This document shows, piece by piece, positions 1 through 7,067 of a stretch of 64,000 nucleotides of DNA. Each line of letters opens with the position of its first letter. The stretch's first letter is position 1. The notes under the pieces were generated by a model. That model searched no databases. It saw only the letters and a program-made list of their open reading frames with translations, and was not told the origin of the DNA. This DNA is from JAUWCL01 sp964599375 (GTDB lineage: Bacteria > Krumholzibacteriota > Krumholzibacteriia > Krumholzibacteriales > Krumholzibacteriaceae), in NCBI GenBank assembly GCA_964599375.1, contig CAZREW010000015.1, forward strand, positions 1 to 64,000, read 5' to 3'. The position numbers and the translations under genes are program-made.

Positions 1-211
1 ATATCCACGATGCTATTAGTAATTCCATGGACGTCGCGATATCTAACTTTACGATGTCTTTAATAAAAGCGAGTGATAAGCCCAATAAAGCGCTCGACAA
101 GGACAATATTGCCTTATCGTAGCTCTCTGAGTTTGAAAGGTTTCTACTCAAGAGATCTTGCCTGTACTCAGCGTAGGCGCGTTCAGCAGCTTCATTATGG
201 TCGTTGGTCAA
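1..211 (-). CDS. Partial small membrane protein of unknown function, cassette-like
   Basis: Open frame of 70 codons from a TTG at 211 to the left edge, where it is cut. GAGG lies 7 nt before the TTG, which is good ribosome-binding spacing. The N-terminal third is charged and polar. It is followed by a segment reading SYDKAILSLSSALLGLSLAF and then IKDIV, which looks like one membrane helix. From memory, short proteins with this 'YDKAI-LS-GLSLAFIKDI' pattern are frequent accessory genes of unknown role; I cannot name a function. The DNA is much more AT-rich than the rest of the window, suggesting transfer. It lies just beyond an attC-like palindrome and is read in the same direction as the integron integrase, as a gene cassette would be in an inverted-integrase integron. 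Confidence 0.6.
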   Translation of the reverse strand, partial: MTNDHNEAAERAYAEYRQDLLSRNLSNSESYDKAILSLSSALLGLSLAFIKDIVKLDIATSMELLIASWI

Positions 212-232
212 TTTACTACCTCATTATAATCT

Positions 233-348
233 CTCTAACGTAATGTATCTTGAACTATCATATTAGATATTATTGTGAATCTGGCAACGTATCTAATATT
301 GGTGTTATTAGTTTAAGCCTGATTGCCTCCATAATCAACGGGTTAGAC
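233..348 (-). repeat. attC-like imperfect palindrome (possible integron recombination site)
   Basis: On the minus strand the element opens with GTCTAAC (348-342), matching the R'' core RYYYAAC. It closes with GTTAGAG (239-233), one base off the R' core GTTRRRY. Inside are two nested inverted repeats: CTTAAACTA (317-309) against TAGTTCAAG (257-249) with one mismatch, and a perfect 10-bp arm pair at 290-299 and 260-269. Unpaired bases separate the arms, as in attC sites. The 116-bp span is within the known attC range. The cassette-like gene starts 27 nt past the R' side. The spacers next to the R boxes are unequal (9 and 24 nt), so it may be degenerate, or be an attI/attC hybrid. Confidence 0.42.
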
Positions 349-423
349 TCGGTTTTCTTGTCGGATACTGGATATATTGCCGTGATAGACTGCAAACACC
401 TTACTGATTCAGTAGTTTTTACA

Positions 424-1278
424 TCACGTGTTGTGTCGTCCTGGGGGCCCCTGCAAATCATCCAGCGGGCTCCGCACTCCGCGTCCGCCGCGGTTGAGAA
501 CATGGGTATATATCATCGTCGTGCTCACGTCGCTGTGGCCGAGGAGCTCCTGGATCGTCCTTATGTCGTATCCCTTCTCGAGCAGGTGGGTCGCGAAGGA
601 ATGTCTCAGTGTGTGGCAGGTGGCCGGTTTCGCTATTCCTGACATTCGCACGGCGTCCTTTACCGCTCTCTGCAGGACTGACTCATGCAGGTGGTGGCGC
701 CTCGGCTCGCCTGTCTCGCTGTCCCTGTAGAATCTCGTCGCCGGGAAGACCCACTGCCAGCCCCATTCCCTCGATGCTCCTTGGTATTTCCGGCAGAGGG
801 CGCCGGGAAGCGCGACCGCTCCCCTTCCCCTGCGGATGTCCCGCTCATGCTGTATCCGCACGCGGGCGAGGTGGCCGGCAAGCCGGCCGCGCAGTCTGCC
901 AGGCAACAGCGTTACCCTGTCCTTCTGCCCCTTGCCGTCGCGCACAGTGATATCGCCACGGGCGAGATCGATATCCTTTACCCGCAGCCTGGCGCACTCA
1001 AGCAGCCTGAGCCCCGCGCCGTAAAGTAGCGAAGCCATGAGCAGCGGGACCCCGCGCATGTGGTCCAGGACGGCCTGTACCTCCTCCCGGGTCAGGACGA
1101 CCGGCAGCCTGATGGGTCTTTTCGCCCTTACTATTCCATCTAGCCAGTCAAGATCCCTGTGGAGGACTTCCCTGTACAGAAAGAGTATAGCGTTCAGTGC
1201 CTGGTTCTGCGTCGAGGCGCTTACGCGCCTCTTCGTGGCGAGGTGGGAAAGGAACCCGGTCACTTCACGTTCCCCCAT
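424..1278 (-). CDS. intI: Integron-type tyrosine recombinase, N-terminally truncated
   Basis: Site-specific recombinase of the IntI family, which moves gene cassettes between attC and attI sites. The catalytic set is visible in the 284-residue frame: Arg91 (YGAGLRLLE), the GKGQKDR lysine region, His222/Arg225 (HTLRHSFAT), His248 (LLGHSD) and Tyr257 (MIYTHV). The IntI-specific insertion is present at about 155-195, with LPGAL-RKY, W-WQWVFPA and RRHHLHES. Homology continues upstream of this ATG (SRRTEDSYRRWIKRF, then NGKKHPYE) to a TGA at 1389-1387, but that stretch has no ATG, GTG or TTG. About 40-50 N-terminal residues of the core-binding domain are therefore missing or use a non-standard start. 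The gene may be a remnant. Its 5' end faces the tatA terminator, not a cassette array. Confidence 0.85.
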   Translation of the reverse strand: MGEREVTGFLSHLATKRRVSASTQNQALNAILFLYREVLHRDLDWLDGIVRAKRPIRLPVVLTREEVQAVLDHMRGVPLLMASLLYGAGLRLLECARLRVKDIDLARGDITVRDGKGQKDRVTLLPGRLRGRLAGHLARVRIQHERDIRRGRGAVALPGALCRKYQGASREWGWQWVFPATRFYRDSETGEPRRHHLHESVLQRAVKDAVRMSGIAKPATCHTLRHSFATHLLEKGYDIRTIQELLGHSDVSTTMIYTHVLNRGGRGVRSPLDDLQGPPGRHNT

Positions 1279-1430
1279 TTCGTATGGATGCTTTTTCCCG
1301 TTAAAGATAATGAACCGCTTTATCCATCTGCGGTACGAATCCTCGGTCCTGCGGCTGTGTTGTAGTGATGTCCCCTTGCACGATGATCATAAGGGGATGC
1401 CTGTCGCGGCGTCAAGGAGAATAGATGCAG

Positions 1431-1466
1431 AGAAAACAAAGGCCGGAGGGCATCTGCCATCCGGCC
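1431..1466 (-). terminator. Rho-independent terminator after tatA
   Basis: On the minus strand GGCCGGA pairs with TCCGGCC across a 12-nt loop, which itself can form a small GGC/GCC pairing. The stem is followed by TTTGTTTTCT. It ends the tatA-side operon before the integron integrase. Confidence 0.75.
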
Positions 1467-1499
1467 ACGTCGACTGTCTGCTCTTCTATCGGGCCTGTA

Positions 1500-1730
1500 T
1501 CAGCCCTTGAGATCGTCCTCGTCGTCCTCGGTGATCTCCTTCGTCTGTGCCTTGATCTCGTCCTTTGCGTCGGCGGAGGCCTTCCTGAACTTGCGGAGCG
1601 ACTTGCCGATGGCCTCGGCGACCTCGGGGAGGCGGCGCGGTCCGAAGAATATCAGGACGATGATGAGGATGATCAGCAGCTCAGACCATCCGAGTGGACC
1701 TATCAGCGCGAATTGCGGCATGGAGAACAT
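1500..1730 (-). CDS. tatA: Sec-independent protein translocase subunit TatA
   Basis: Pore-forming subunit of the twin-arginine export system, which moves folded proteins across the inner membrane. The 76-residue protein has the family plan: a short N-terminus, one membrane helix at about 14-29 (ELLIILIIVLIFFGP), the FGPRRLPE hinge, an amphipathic helix (GKSLRKFRKA) and an acidic tail (EDDEDDLKG). The ATG at 1730 has AGGAGGT 7 nt upstream; a second in-frame ATG three codons on is less well placed. It is the last gene of a minus-strand run, just after a DUF4321 gene, with a terminator behind it. No tatC is seen in the window. TatB is the alternative name, but the short length favours TatA. Confidence 0.88.
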   Translation of the reverse strand: MFSMPQFALIGPLGWSELLIILIIVLIFFGPRRLPEVAEAIGKSLRKFRKASADAKDEIKAQTKEITEDDEDDLKG

Positions 1731-1742
1731 GATTGCGACCTC

Positions 1743-2012
1743 CTAGCAGTACATCCTCAGAAGGAACGCCACTATGATGATCCCGAGGACACTTACGAGA
1801 TTTACTTTGAGTGTGAACCCGATCGTGAAAGTGAACACTATCAGGTCGAGGTGCGCCGGGCCCACCTGGAATTCCTTGCCGGAGACGAAGAGCTCCCTTA
1901 TCACGTTGCCCTCGGGCAGAAGCAGGCCTATCAGCTCCCCGACCACGCTTCCGAGGATCACCCCGAGGAAGAACACGAGAGCCACCATGCCTATACGTCT
2001 CTTTGCCGGCAA
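1743..2012 (-). CDS. DUF4321-family small membrane protein
   Basis: About 89 residues with two membrane helices: one near the N-terminus (MVALVFFLGVILGSVVGELI) and one at the C-terminus (VNLVSVLGIIIVAFLLRMYC). A soluble middle part carries the family pattern DLIVFTFTIGFTLKVN. I recognise this as DUF4321, a conserved bacterial family of unknown function. I place the start at the TTG of 2012, because GGAGGT lies 6 nt upstream; an ATG ten codons earlier (2042) reads through that ribosome site. It sits between a LytR_C protein and tatA, 12 nt from tatA, so the two are probably co-transcribed. Confidence 0.75.
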   Translation of the reverse strand: MPAKRRIGMVALVFFLGVILGSVVGELIGLLLPEGNVIRELFVSGKEFQVGPAHLDLIVFTFTIGFTLKVNLVSVLGIIIVAFLLRMYC

Positions 2013-2049
2013 ACCTTCACCTCCGAAGGGATAATGTAGCACTAATCGG

Positions 2050-2472
2050 TCAGCGCTGCAACCTGAGCCTTTGCCTGTCCCAGCCGACGACGAGTGTGGC
2101 GTCGACCTGGGGTTTTTCCTGGATCTGGGTGACGACCCTCGCGATGCCGAGCCTCCTGGAGAGCCTCCTCATCAGGACGGGGTTCCCCTTCCTGTCCACC
2201 AGGACGGTCTCCCTGTAGTCGAACCGCCCCGCGTTTCCCTCTATCAGTACGTCAATGCCCATCTTGCGCAGCTGCATCGTGACGTCCCCGGCCACCCCGG
2301 ACTCCCCGGTCCCGTTGAGGACCTCTATCTGGAAGGTCTCCTCGGGGACTGAGAACGTCCGGCCTATGCCTGACCACCTGACGGCTATTGAAAGGGCCAT
2401 AAGGAGGAGGGCTACGGCGATCACCACCGTAGCAGGCCGGATGCTTCTCCCGTCCTTCTTCTTTGCCGCCAT
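2050..2472 (-). CDS. LytR C-terminal domain protein, membrane-anchored
   Basis: 140 residues: a basic N-terminus, one membrane helix at about 14-34 (ATVVIAVALLLMALSIAV), then an extracytoplasmic domain with the LytR_C pattern (FQIEVLNGTGESGVA, then LVVGWDRQRL at the end). The LytR_C domain is found at the end of LytR-CpsA-Psr proteins and alone in many bacteria; its role is unknown. There is no LytR/CpsA catalytic domain here, so it should not be called a phosphotransferase. It starts 4 nt after the HIT-protein gene ends and probably belongs to the same transcript. Confidence 0.7.
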   Translation of the reverse strand: MAAKKKDGRSIRPATVVIAVALLLMALSIAVRWSGIGRTFSVPEETFQIEVLNGTGESGVAGDVTMQLRKMGIDVLIEGNAGRFDYRETVLVDRKGNPVLMRRLSRRLGIARVVTQIQEKPQVDATLVVGWDRQRLRLQR

Positions 2473-2476
2473 GCCC

Positions 2477-2962
2477 TTATACCTGTTCGAAATAGGAACG
2501 CAGCCTCTTCCAGGAGGCTTCCAGATCCTCGGAGACGACCCTGGTCTCGGCCAGCGACGTCATGAAGTTCGTATCCCCGTTCCACCTCGGGACCATGTGG
2601 AAATGGATGTGGCCGACTATCCCCGCCCCTCCGCTCGCGCCCCTGTTGACACCGATGTTCATCCCGTCGGGGCAGTAGGCACTCTCCAGGGCCTTCTCGC
2701 AGAGTGCCAGGTACTCGACGAGCTCAGTGCCCTCCTCGGTGGTGATGTCTCCCAGGCCGCCTATATGCCGGTTGGCCACTATCATCAGGTGGCCGCTCGT
2801 GTAGGGGAACGAGTTGAGGATGACGAACCAGTGCCTGCCCCTGGCGAGGATCCCGACTAGGGCGTCTTCCTCCTCCTTCTGTATCTCGCAGAAGAGGCAG
2901 CCCACACCCTTCTCCATGGTGAAATACCTGCTCCTCCACGGAGCATATACCCTATCTATCAC
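2477..2962 (-). CDS. HIT-family nucleotide hydrolase/transferase
   Basis: Histidine-triad protein, 161 residues. The catalytic motif HIHFHMV lies near residue 118. Near the N-terminus CLFC begins a probable metal site with histidines further on, and PYTSGHLMIVANRH is the typical HIT strand pattern. Members cleave or phosphorolyse nucleotide-phosphate bonds, for example in Ap4A or AMP-amino acid adducts; the substrate here cannot be told, though length and the CxxC resemble the Ap4A phosphorylase-like group. The GTG start at 2962 overlaps the end of the upstream nucleotidyltransferase gene by 11 nt, implying coupled translation. Confidence 0.85.
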   Translation of the reverse strand: MIDRVYAPWRSRYFTMEKGVGCLFCEIQKEEEDALVGILARGRHWFVILNSFPYTSGHLMIVANRHIGGLGDITTEEGTELVEYLALCEKALESAYCPDGMNIGVNRGASGGAGIVGHIHFHMVPRWNGDTNFMTSLAETRVVSEDLEASWKRLRSYFEQV

Positions 2963-3713
2963 CCTTCATCATCCTTTCGGCCTCGGCGAGCTGGTCGCGG
3001 TCGTTTATCCCCATGACCTCGCCGGCATCGTCTATCCTGAACACGGCCACGCGGCGCCCGTCCTTTCTCAGTATCCCCATCACGTCGGTGAGATAGTACT
3101 CACCCTGGACGTTCTTGCGGTCGACCCGCTCGAGGGCGGGAAAGAGGACTTCGCTCTCGAAGCAGAAGATGCCGCTGTTGTACTCGCCGATCTCCCTCTG
3201 CTCCGGGGTCGCGTCCTTGTGCTCGACTATGCCGAGCAGGTCGCCTCTTTCGTCGCGCAGGATCCTCCCGTACCCCGAGGCGTCCTCTACCTCGGCGGTC
3301 ATCACGGTGGCCGCCGCGCCTGATTCCCTGTGAAAGCGGAGGAAGGCTGAGAGCGTGCTCTTTCTGAGCAGCGGCGTATCGCCTGTGAGCACCATTATCG
3401 TCCCCTTGAACCCTTCCAGCGCCGGCTCGGCCTGCTGGACGGCGTGCCCCGTGCCGAGGCGCTCTGCCTGCAGGGCGAACTCGAGACCCTCGTATCCGAT
3501 GCCGTCCATCGAGAGCCTCTCGATGACCGAATCGGCCTGGTGCCCGACTATCACTATCGTCTTTACCGGCGAGACCTCGCTCAGAGCCGCGAGAACGTGC
3601 TCGATCATCGCGCTCCCGTTTATCTCGTGAAGGACCTTCGCTAGGTCCGACTTCATCCTCTTCCCTTCGCCGGCTGCGAGTATCACAGCTGCGACCGCTC
3701 CGTCACCTCTCAT
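2952..3713 (-). CDS. GlmU-like nucleotidyltransferase lacking the acetyltransferase domain
   Basis: 253-residue nucleotide-sugar pyrophosphorylase fold. VAAVILAAGEGKRMKSDLAK is the nucleotide-binding signature, and LTGDTPLL and GYGRILRD are the metal- and sugar-binding patterns of the GlmU uridylyltransferase domain. A usual GlmU is about 450 residues with a left-handed beta-helix acetyltransferase half; here the frame ends right after the first domain. It therefore probably makes UDP-GlcNAc or a related UDP-sugar from a sugar-1-phosphate but cannot acetylate glucosamine-1-phosphate itself. It lies between panC and the HIT gene with overlaps on both sides. A specialised UDP-sugar role is equally possible. 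Confidence 0.75.
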   Translation of the reverse strand: MRGDGAVAAVILAAGEGKRMKSDLAKVLHEINGSAMIEHVLAALSEVSPVKTIVIVGHQADSVIERLSMDGIGYEGLEFALQAERLGTGHAVQQAEPALEGFKGTIMVLTGDTPLLRKSTLSAFLRFHRESGAAATVMTAEVEDASGYGRILRDERGDLLGIVEHKDATPEQREIGEYNSGIFCFESEVLFPALERVDRKNVQGEYYLTDVMGILRKDGRRVAVFRIDDAGEVMGINDRDQLAEAERMMKGDR

Positions 3714-4605
3714 ACCTGCTCCATTCGGGGAATTCCAGGAGCGTCTCGGATACCCCTTCGGGGCTGATCCTCAGCGCCATGTTGTCTATGAGCCTCGTCG
3801 TACCGAGCTTTCCGGCCGCGGCTAGCAGAACTGTACCTTCGGCTTTATCCAGCGGTATCAGGGTCGCCCCGTCGACGAGCTCCGCGTAGTCTATCTCGAA
3901 TCCGGCCTCTTTCATACGGGCCGTCACGATGCCTGTTACCTTTTTCGCGTCCCTCTCGCCTTTCCTTATCGCGTCCGCCGATTCGAGAAGTCCCTTGCGC
4001 ATCGCCGGGGCGAGAGCTCGTTCCTTCGCTGTCAGATACCTGTTTCTCGAGCTCATCGCGAGCCCGTCATCCTCCCTGACCGTGGGACCAAGAAATATGC
4101 GCACGTGGAAGTCGAGGTCGGCCGCCATCCTCTGTATGACAACGGCCTGCTGCGCGTCCTTCTGGCCGAAGAAGGCGAAGTCGGGCCGGATGATGTTGAA
4201 GAGCTTGGCCACGACGAGCATCACGCCGTCGAAGTGGCCCGGCCTCGAGGAGCCGCAGAGCCGGTCGCCGAGTTCCCTGACCGATACCGTGGTCCTGTCG
4301 GCGTCCGAGTAGAGAGAGTCAGCGGGGGGCATGAAGAGCAGATCGACGCCGAGCTCCTCGAGGAGCTTCGAGTCCTGATCCTCCGTCCTTGGGTACCTGC
4401 CCAGATCCTCCCCCGCGCCGAACTGTTTCGGGTTGACGAAAAGTGAGACCGCGGTGAAACCGGACCTGCCGAGCGACATCCGCACGAGGCTTAGGTGCCC
4501 CTCGTGGAGGGCGCCCATGGTGGGAACGAGGCCTACGCTGAGGCCCTTCTTTCTCGCCTCGCCGATTATCCCGGCGGCCTCAGCGGGCGATGTTGCCTTT
4601 TTCAT
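3703..4605 (-). CDS. panC: Pantothenate synthetase
   Basis: Joins pantoate and beta-alanine at the expense of ATP, the last step of pantothenate (coenzyme A precursor) synthesis in the cytoplasm. The roughly 300-residue protein shows the HIGH-type motif PTMGALHEGHLSLV, the pantoate-binding FVNPKQFG, the FGQKDAQQ region and SSRNRYL. The ATG at 4605 fits the family N-terminus; a GTG four codons upstream also lies in frame. The gene overlaps the end of panB by about 25 nt, so panB and panC are translationally coupled. The downstream nucleotidyltransferase overlaps it by 11 nt. Confidence 0.96.
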   Translation of the reverse strand: MKKATSPAEAAGIIGEARKKGLSVGLVPTMGALHEGHLSLVRMSLGRSGFTAVSLFVNPKQFGAGEDLGRYPRTEDQDSKLLEELGVDLLFMPPADSLYSDADRTTVSVRELGDRLCGSSRPGHFDGVMLVVAKLFNIIRPDFAFFGQKDAQQAVVIQRMAADLDFHVRIFLGPTVREDDGLAMSSRNRYLTAKERALAPAMRKGLLESADAIRKGERDAKKVTGIVTARMKEAGFEIDYAELVDGATLIPLDKAEGTVLLAAAGKLGTTRLIDNMALRISPEGVSETLLEFPEWSRYER

Positions 4606-5443
4606 CTTCCGGGTCACCGGACGTCCCCTTCTTTCCTTCGGCGGAGTAGCTGTGCTCCATCCCGGGAAACCGTCCGTCCTTGACGTCCTTCACGTACGCG
4701 GAGACGGCTCCTTTTATCCGCTCGCCGAGCTCCTCGTACATCTTGACGAACTTCGGGAGCGGTTCGTCGTATATGCCGAGCATGTCCTGAATCACGAGCA
4801 CCTGTCCGTCGCAGTGAGGGCCGGCGCCTATGCCGATGGTCGGTATCGAGACAGACTCGGTTATCCTCTTGGCAAGCTGCCAGGGGATCCCCTCGAGCAC
4901 TATGGCGAAACATCCCGCCTTCTCGAGCGCCTTGGCGTCGCTTACAAGCTTCGCGGCCGACACGTCGTCCTTCCCCTGCACCTTGTACCCGCCGAACTCG
5001 TGAAGCGACTGGGGGGTCAGGCCGAGGTGGCCGACCACGGGGATCGACGCCTGGACTATCGCTTCGATCACGGGGACGTATCTCTCTCCACCCTCGAGCT
5101 TGACGCTCTGTGCGCCACCCTCCTTTACGAGCCTGCCCGCGTTTCGCACCGCGTCTTCGACGCTGGCCTGGTACGACATGAAGGGCATGTCCCCGACCAC
5201 TATCGCCCTCGGCCTCGCCCTGGTGACCGCCTTGAGGTGGTGTATTATCTCCTCCATGGTCACGGGCAGAGTGTTCTCGTACCCCATTATGACCATGCCG
5301 AGCGAGTCGCCGACCAGTATGAAGTCTATCCCGGTGTGGTCGATCAGCTTCGTCGAAAGGTAGTCGTACGAGGTTATTGCCGCTATCTTCTCGCCCTTCT
5401 TCTTCATCTTCAGAAGAGTCGTCTTCGTCACCTTTTCCCGCAT
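4580..5443 (-). CDS. panB: 3-methyl-2-oxobutanoate hydroxymethyltransferase
   Basis: Transfers a hydroxymethyl group from methylenetetrahydrofolate to alpha-ketoisovalerate, giving ketopantoate. The family signature is clear: ITSYDYLSTKLID, ILVGDSLGMVIMGY, KLEGGERY, and GHLGLTPQS. Length (287 residues) is normal. The ATG at 5443 follows GGAGG by about 8 nt; a GTG immediately before it overlaps the stop of the kinase gene. The C-terminal tail after GMEHSY is charged and poorly conserved. The folate genes folK and folB just upstream make sense next to a folate-dependent enzyme. No panD or panE is visible. Confidence 0.96.
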   Translation of the reverse strand: MREKVTKTTLLKMKKKGEKIAAITSYDYLSTKLIDHTGIDFILVGDSLGMVIMGYENTLPVTMEEIIHHLKAVTRARPRAIVVGDMPFMSYQASVEDAVRNAGRLVKEGGAQSVKLEGGERYVPVIEAIVQASIPVVGHLGLTPQSLHEFGGYKVQGKDDVSAAKLVSDAKALEKAGCFAIVLEGIPWQLAKRITESVSIPTIGIGAGPHCDGQVLVIQDMLGIYDEPLPKFVKMYEELGERIKGAVSAYVKDVKDGRFPGMEHSYSAEGKKGTSGDPEDEKGNIAR

Positions 5444-6117
5444 CACAGATCCCCCTCCCAGGAAGGCACGTAGTATTGAGTGCCCTCGAACTTTTCCGAG
5501 ATCCTCGAGAAGAAGTCGTCGAGATGGTCCCGGTTGGCTGTGAAATCGAGCCTGTCGGTATTTACTATGAGCAGGGGGGATTCGTCGTAGTGGAAGAAGA
5601 AGTGGTTGAAAGCCTCGTTGAGACCGCTGATATACTCGTCGCTTATGTTCTTCTCGTACGACCTTCCCCTCTTCCTTATCCTCTGCAGGAGCACCTCCGT
5701 GTCGGCCTGCAGGTAGACGACCAGGTCGGGCCTGACGATCCTCCCCTCGAGGAGCGCGTGCATCCTGTTGTAGAGGGCCAGCTCGTCGTCGCCGAGGACG
5801 GCGTGGGCGTATATCCTGTCCTTGGCGAAGAGGTAGTCGGCGACCATAAGATCTGTGAAGAGGTCCTGCTGGGCGATCTCGGTCTGCTGGCGGTACCTGT
5901 TGAGCAGGAAAAAGATCTGCGCCTGGAAGGCGTAACCCCCCATGTCGCCGTAAAACTTCTCGATGAAGGGGTTGTCGTCGACCTCCTCGAGGAAGAGCCG
6001 CGAGCCGGTCGCCTCGGCAAGGAGCCTCGCCACGGTCGTCTTGCCCGCGCCGATGTTACCCTCGATGGCGATATACCTTATCCCCGCATCTGTCAGCCTG
6101 GTGATCAGATCGTCCAT
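5443..6117 (-). CDS. Deoxynucleoside kinase (deoxyadenosine/deoxyguanosine kinase family)
   Basis: Phosphorylates deoxynucleosides for nucleotide salvage. The roughly 224-residue protein has the P-loop GNIGAGKTTVA, the EEVDDNPFIEKFY substrate-site region, FLLNRYRQQ, an arginine-rich lid (RIRKRGRSYE) and the C-terminal LLIVNTDRLDF pattern of the dNK/dGK family. I start it at the ATG of 6117, directly before the family N-terminus; a TTG 12 codons upstream (6153) is in frame but lacks a good ribosome site. It sits between folK and panB, which suggests a broad nucleotide and cofactor operon. Which deoxynucleoside it prefers cannot be seen. Confidence 0.85.
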   Translation of the reverse strand: MDDLITRLTDAGIRYIAIEGNIGAGKTTVARLLAEATGSRLFLEEVDDNPFIEKFYGDMGGYAFQAQIFFLLNRYRQQTEIAQQDLFTDLMVADYLFAKDRIYAHAVLGDDELALYNRMHALLEGRIVRPDLVVYLQADTEVLLQRIRKRGRSYEKNISDEYISGLNEAFNHFFFHYDESPLLIVNTDRLDFTANRDHLDDFFSRISEKFEGTQYYVPSWEGDL

Positions 6118-6149
6118 GCGCCCTACCGTAGTCAAAATGGCGCCGGAAG

Positions 6150-6719
6150 TCAATATTTACCTGTTTTCAAGGACTTCCGGGGTATCCGCGAACGCGAGGA
6201 TATCCTCTCGACCATACCCTCGGCTGAATCGGATGCGGCCGCTTCGGAGGCCGTGAGCCCTCCTGGAAGCATGAAGCCGGGGTCCAGTTCGGCGAGTGGT
6301 GCGAGTACGAACAGCCTTTCCATGAATCGCGGATGGGGTATCGTGAGGTCGGGATCGTCCACCACGGCGCTGCCACAGAGTATTATGTCGACGTCCAGCG
6401 GCCTGTCCCCCGCCCCTTCTGCCCTGGCCCTCCCGGCCTCCCTCTCCAGCCCCTGCGCGAGCGCGAGAAGGGCGCGCGGAGAGAGGGTCGTCGCGATGAT
6501 CATCACCGCGTTCACGAAGGACCGGGAGTATCCCTCGCCCAGCGGGGCGGTCTCGTACAGGGAGCTCAGCCTAGCCGAGGAGACTCCGGCCGATGAGGCG
6601 ATCCTCGCGGCCGCGGACAGGACGTTCTTCTCCCTCTCCCCCATGTTCGACCCCAGGGAGACGACCGCCGCGGCGGCGGGCCTGCCGTCAGGCTTCACGT
6701 TCGACGACGACCGAGACAT
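6150..6719 (-). CDS. folK: 2-amino-4-hydroxy-6-hydroxymethyldihydropteridine pyrophosphokinase
   Basis: Transfers pyrophosphate from ATP to the hydroxymethyl-pterin in folate synthesis. Family motifs: SLGSNMGEREKNV near residue 21, Y-T-APLG-FVNAV in the middle, and RPLDVDIIL with its two metal-binding aspartates, followed by IPHPR. The 189 residues include a C-terminal extension of about 35 residues rich in Ala and Ser. The gene overlaps the end of folB by 32 nt, the usual folB-folK pairing, and no folP lies beside it. Confidence 0.93.
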   Translation of the reverse strand: MSRSSSNVKPDGRPAAAAVVSLGSNMGEREKNVLSAAARIASSAGVSSARLSSLYETAPLGEGYSRSFVNAVMIIATTLSPRALLALAQGLEREAGRARAEGAGDRPLDVDIILCGSAVVDDPDLTIPHPRFMERLFVLAPLAELDPGFMLPGGLTASEAAASDSAEGMVERISSRSRIPRKSLKTGKY

Positions 6720-7050
6720 GATCGAGGTTGTTGGGGAACGGAAGGGTGAGCTTCCTTATGGTGGCCTTTACCCTCGACGCGGGGAAATTGCCGAGGATCT
6801 CCCTGCAGATCGCATCTGCGAGGGTCTCGAGGAGGTTGAACCTGTTCTTCTCGACGGTCTCCATCACCTTCGAGTAGACCCTCTCGTAGTTTATCGTGTC
6901 CTCGAGGGCGTCGGTGACGCACGCCTTTGTGAAATCGCTCCAGAACTCGACGTCCAGCTCGAGTTTCTGGCCCACCTCCCGCTCCATGGAGGATACGCCG
7001 TAATACCCGAAGACGGTGATTCCCGACAGGACTATCTTTTCTTCAAGCAA
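6688..7050 (-). CDS. folB: Dihydroneopterin aldolase
   Basis: Cleaves dihydroneopterin to hydroxymethyl-dihydropterin and glycolaldehyde, the step before FolK. The roughly 120-residue protein has the FolB pattern: IVLSGITVFGYYGV at the start, the catalytic-site E in VGQKLELDVEF, the TINYERVYSKV helix, and ETLADAI with the C-terminal KLTLPFPNNLDHVSVVVER. GGAGG lies 7 nt before the TTG at 7050, so I prefer that to the ATG at 7071, which overlaps the stop of dapL. It is co-transcribed with folK. Confidence 0.92.
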   Translation of the reverse strand: MLEEKIVLSGITVFGYYGVSSMEREVGQKLELDVEFWSDFTKACVTDALEDTINYERVYSKVMETVEKNRFNLLETLADAICREILGNFPASRVKATIRKLTLPFPNNLDHVSVVVEREA

Positions 7051-7067
7051 GCCTGGACCTCCGTAGG

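Noticed and set aside
250..642. Plus-strand open frame across the attC-like palindrome and the end of intI
   Set aside because: It runs antisense to the integrase C-terminus and has no recognisable family or ribosome site.
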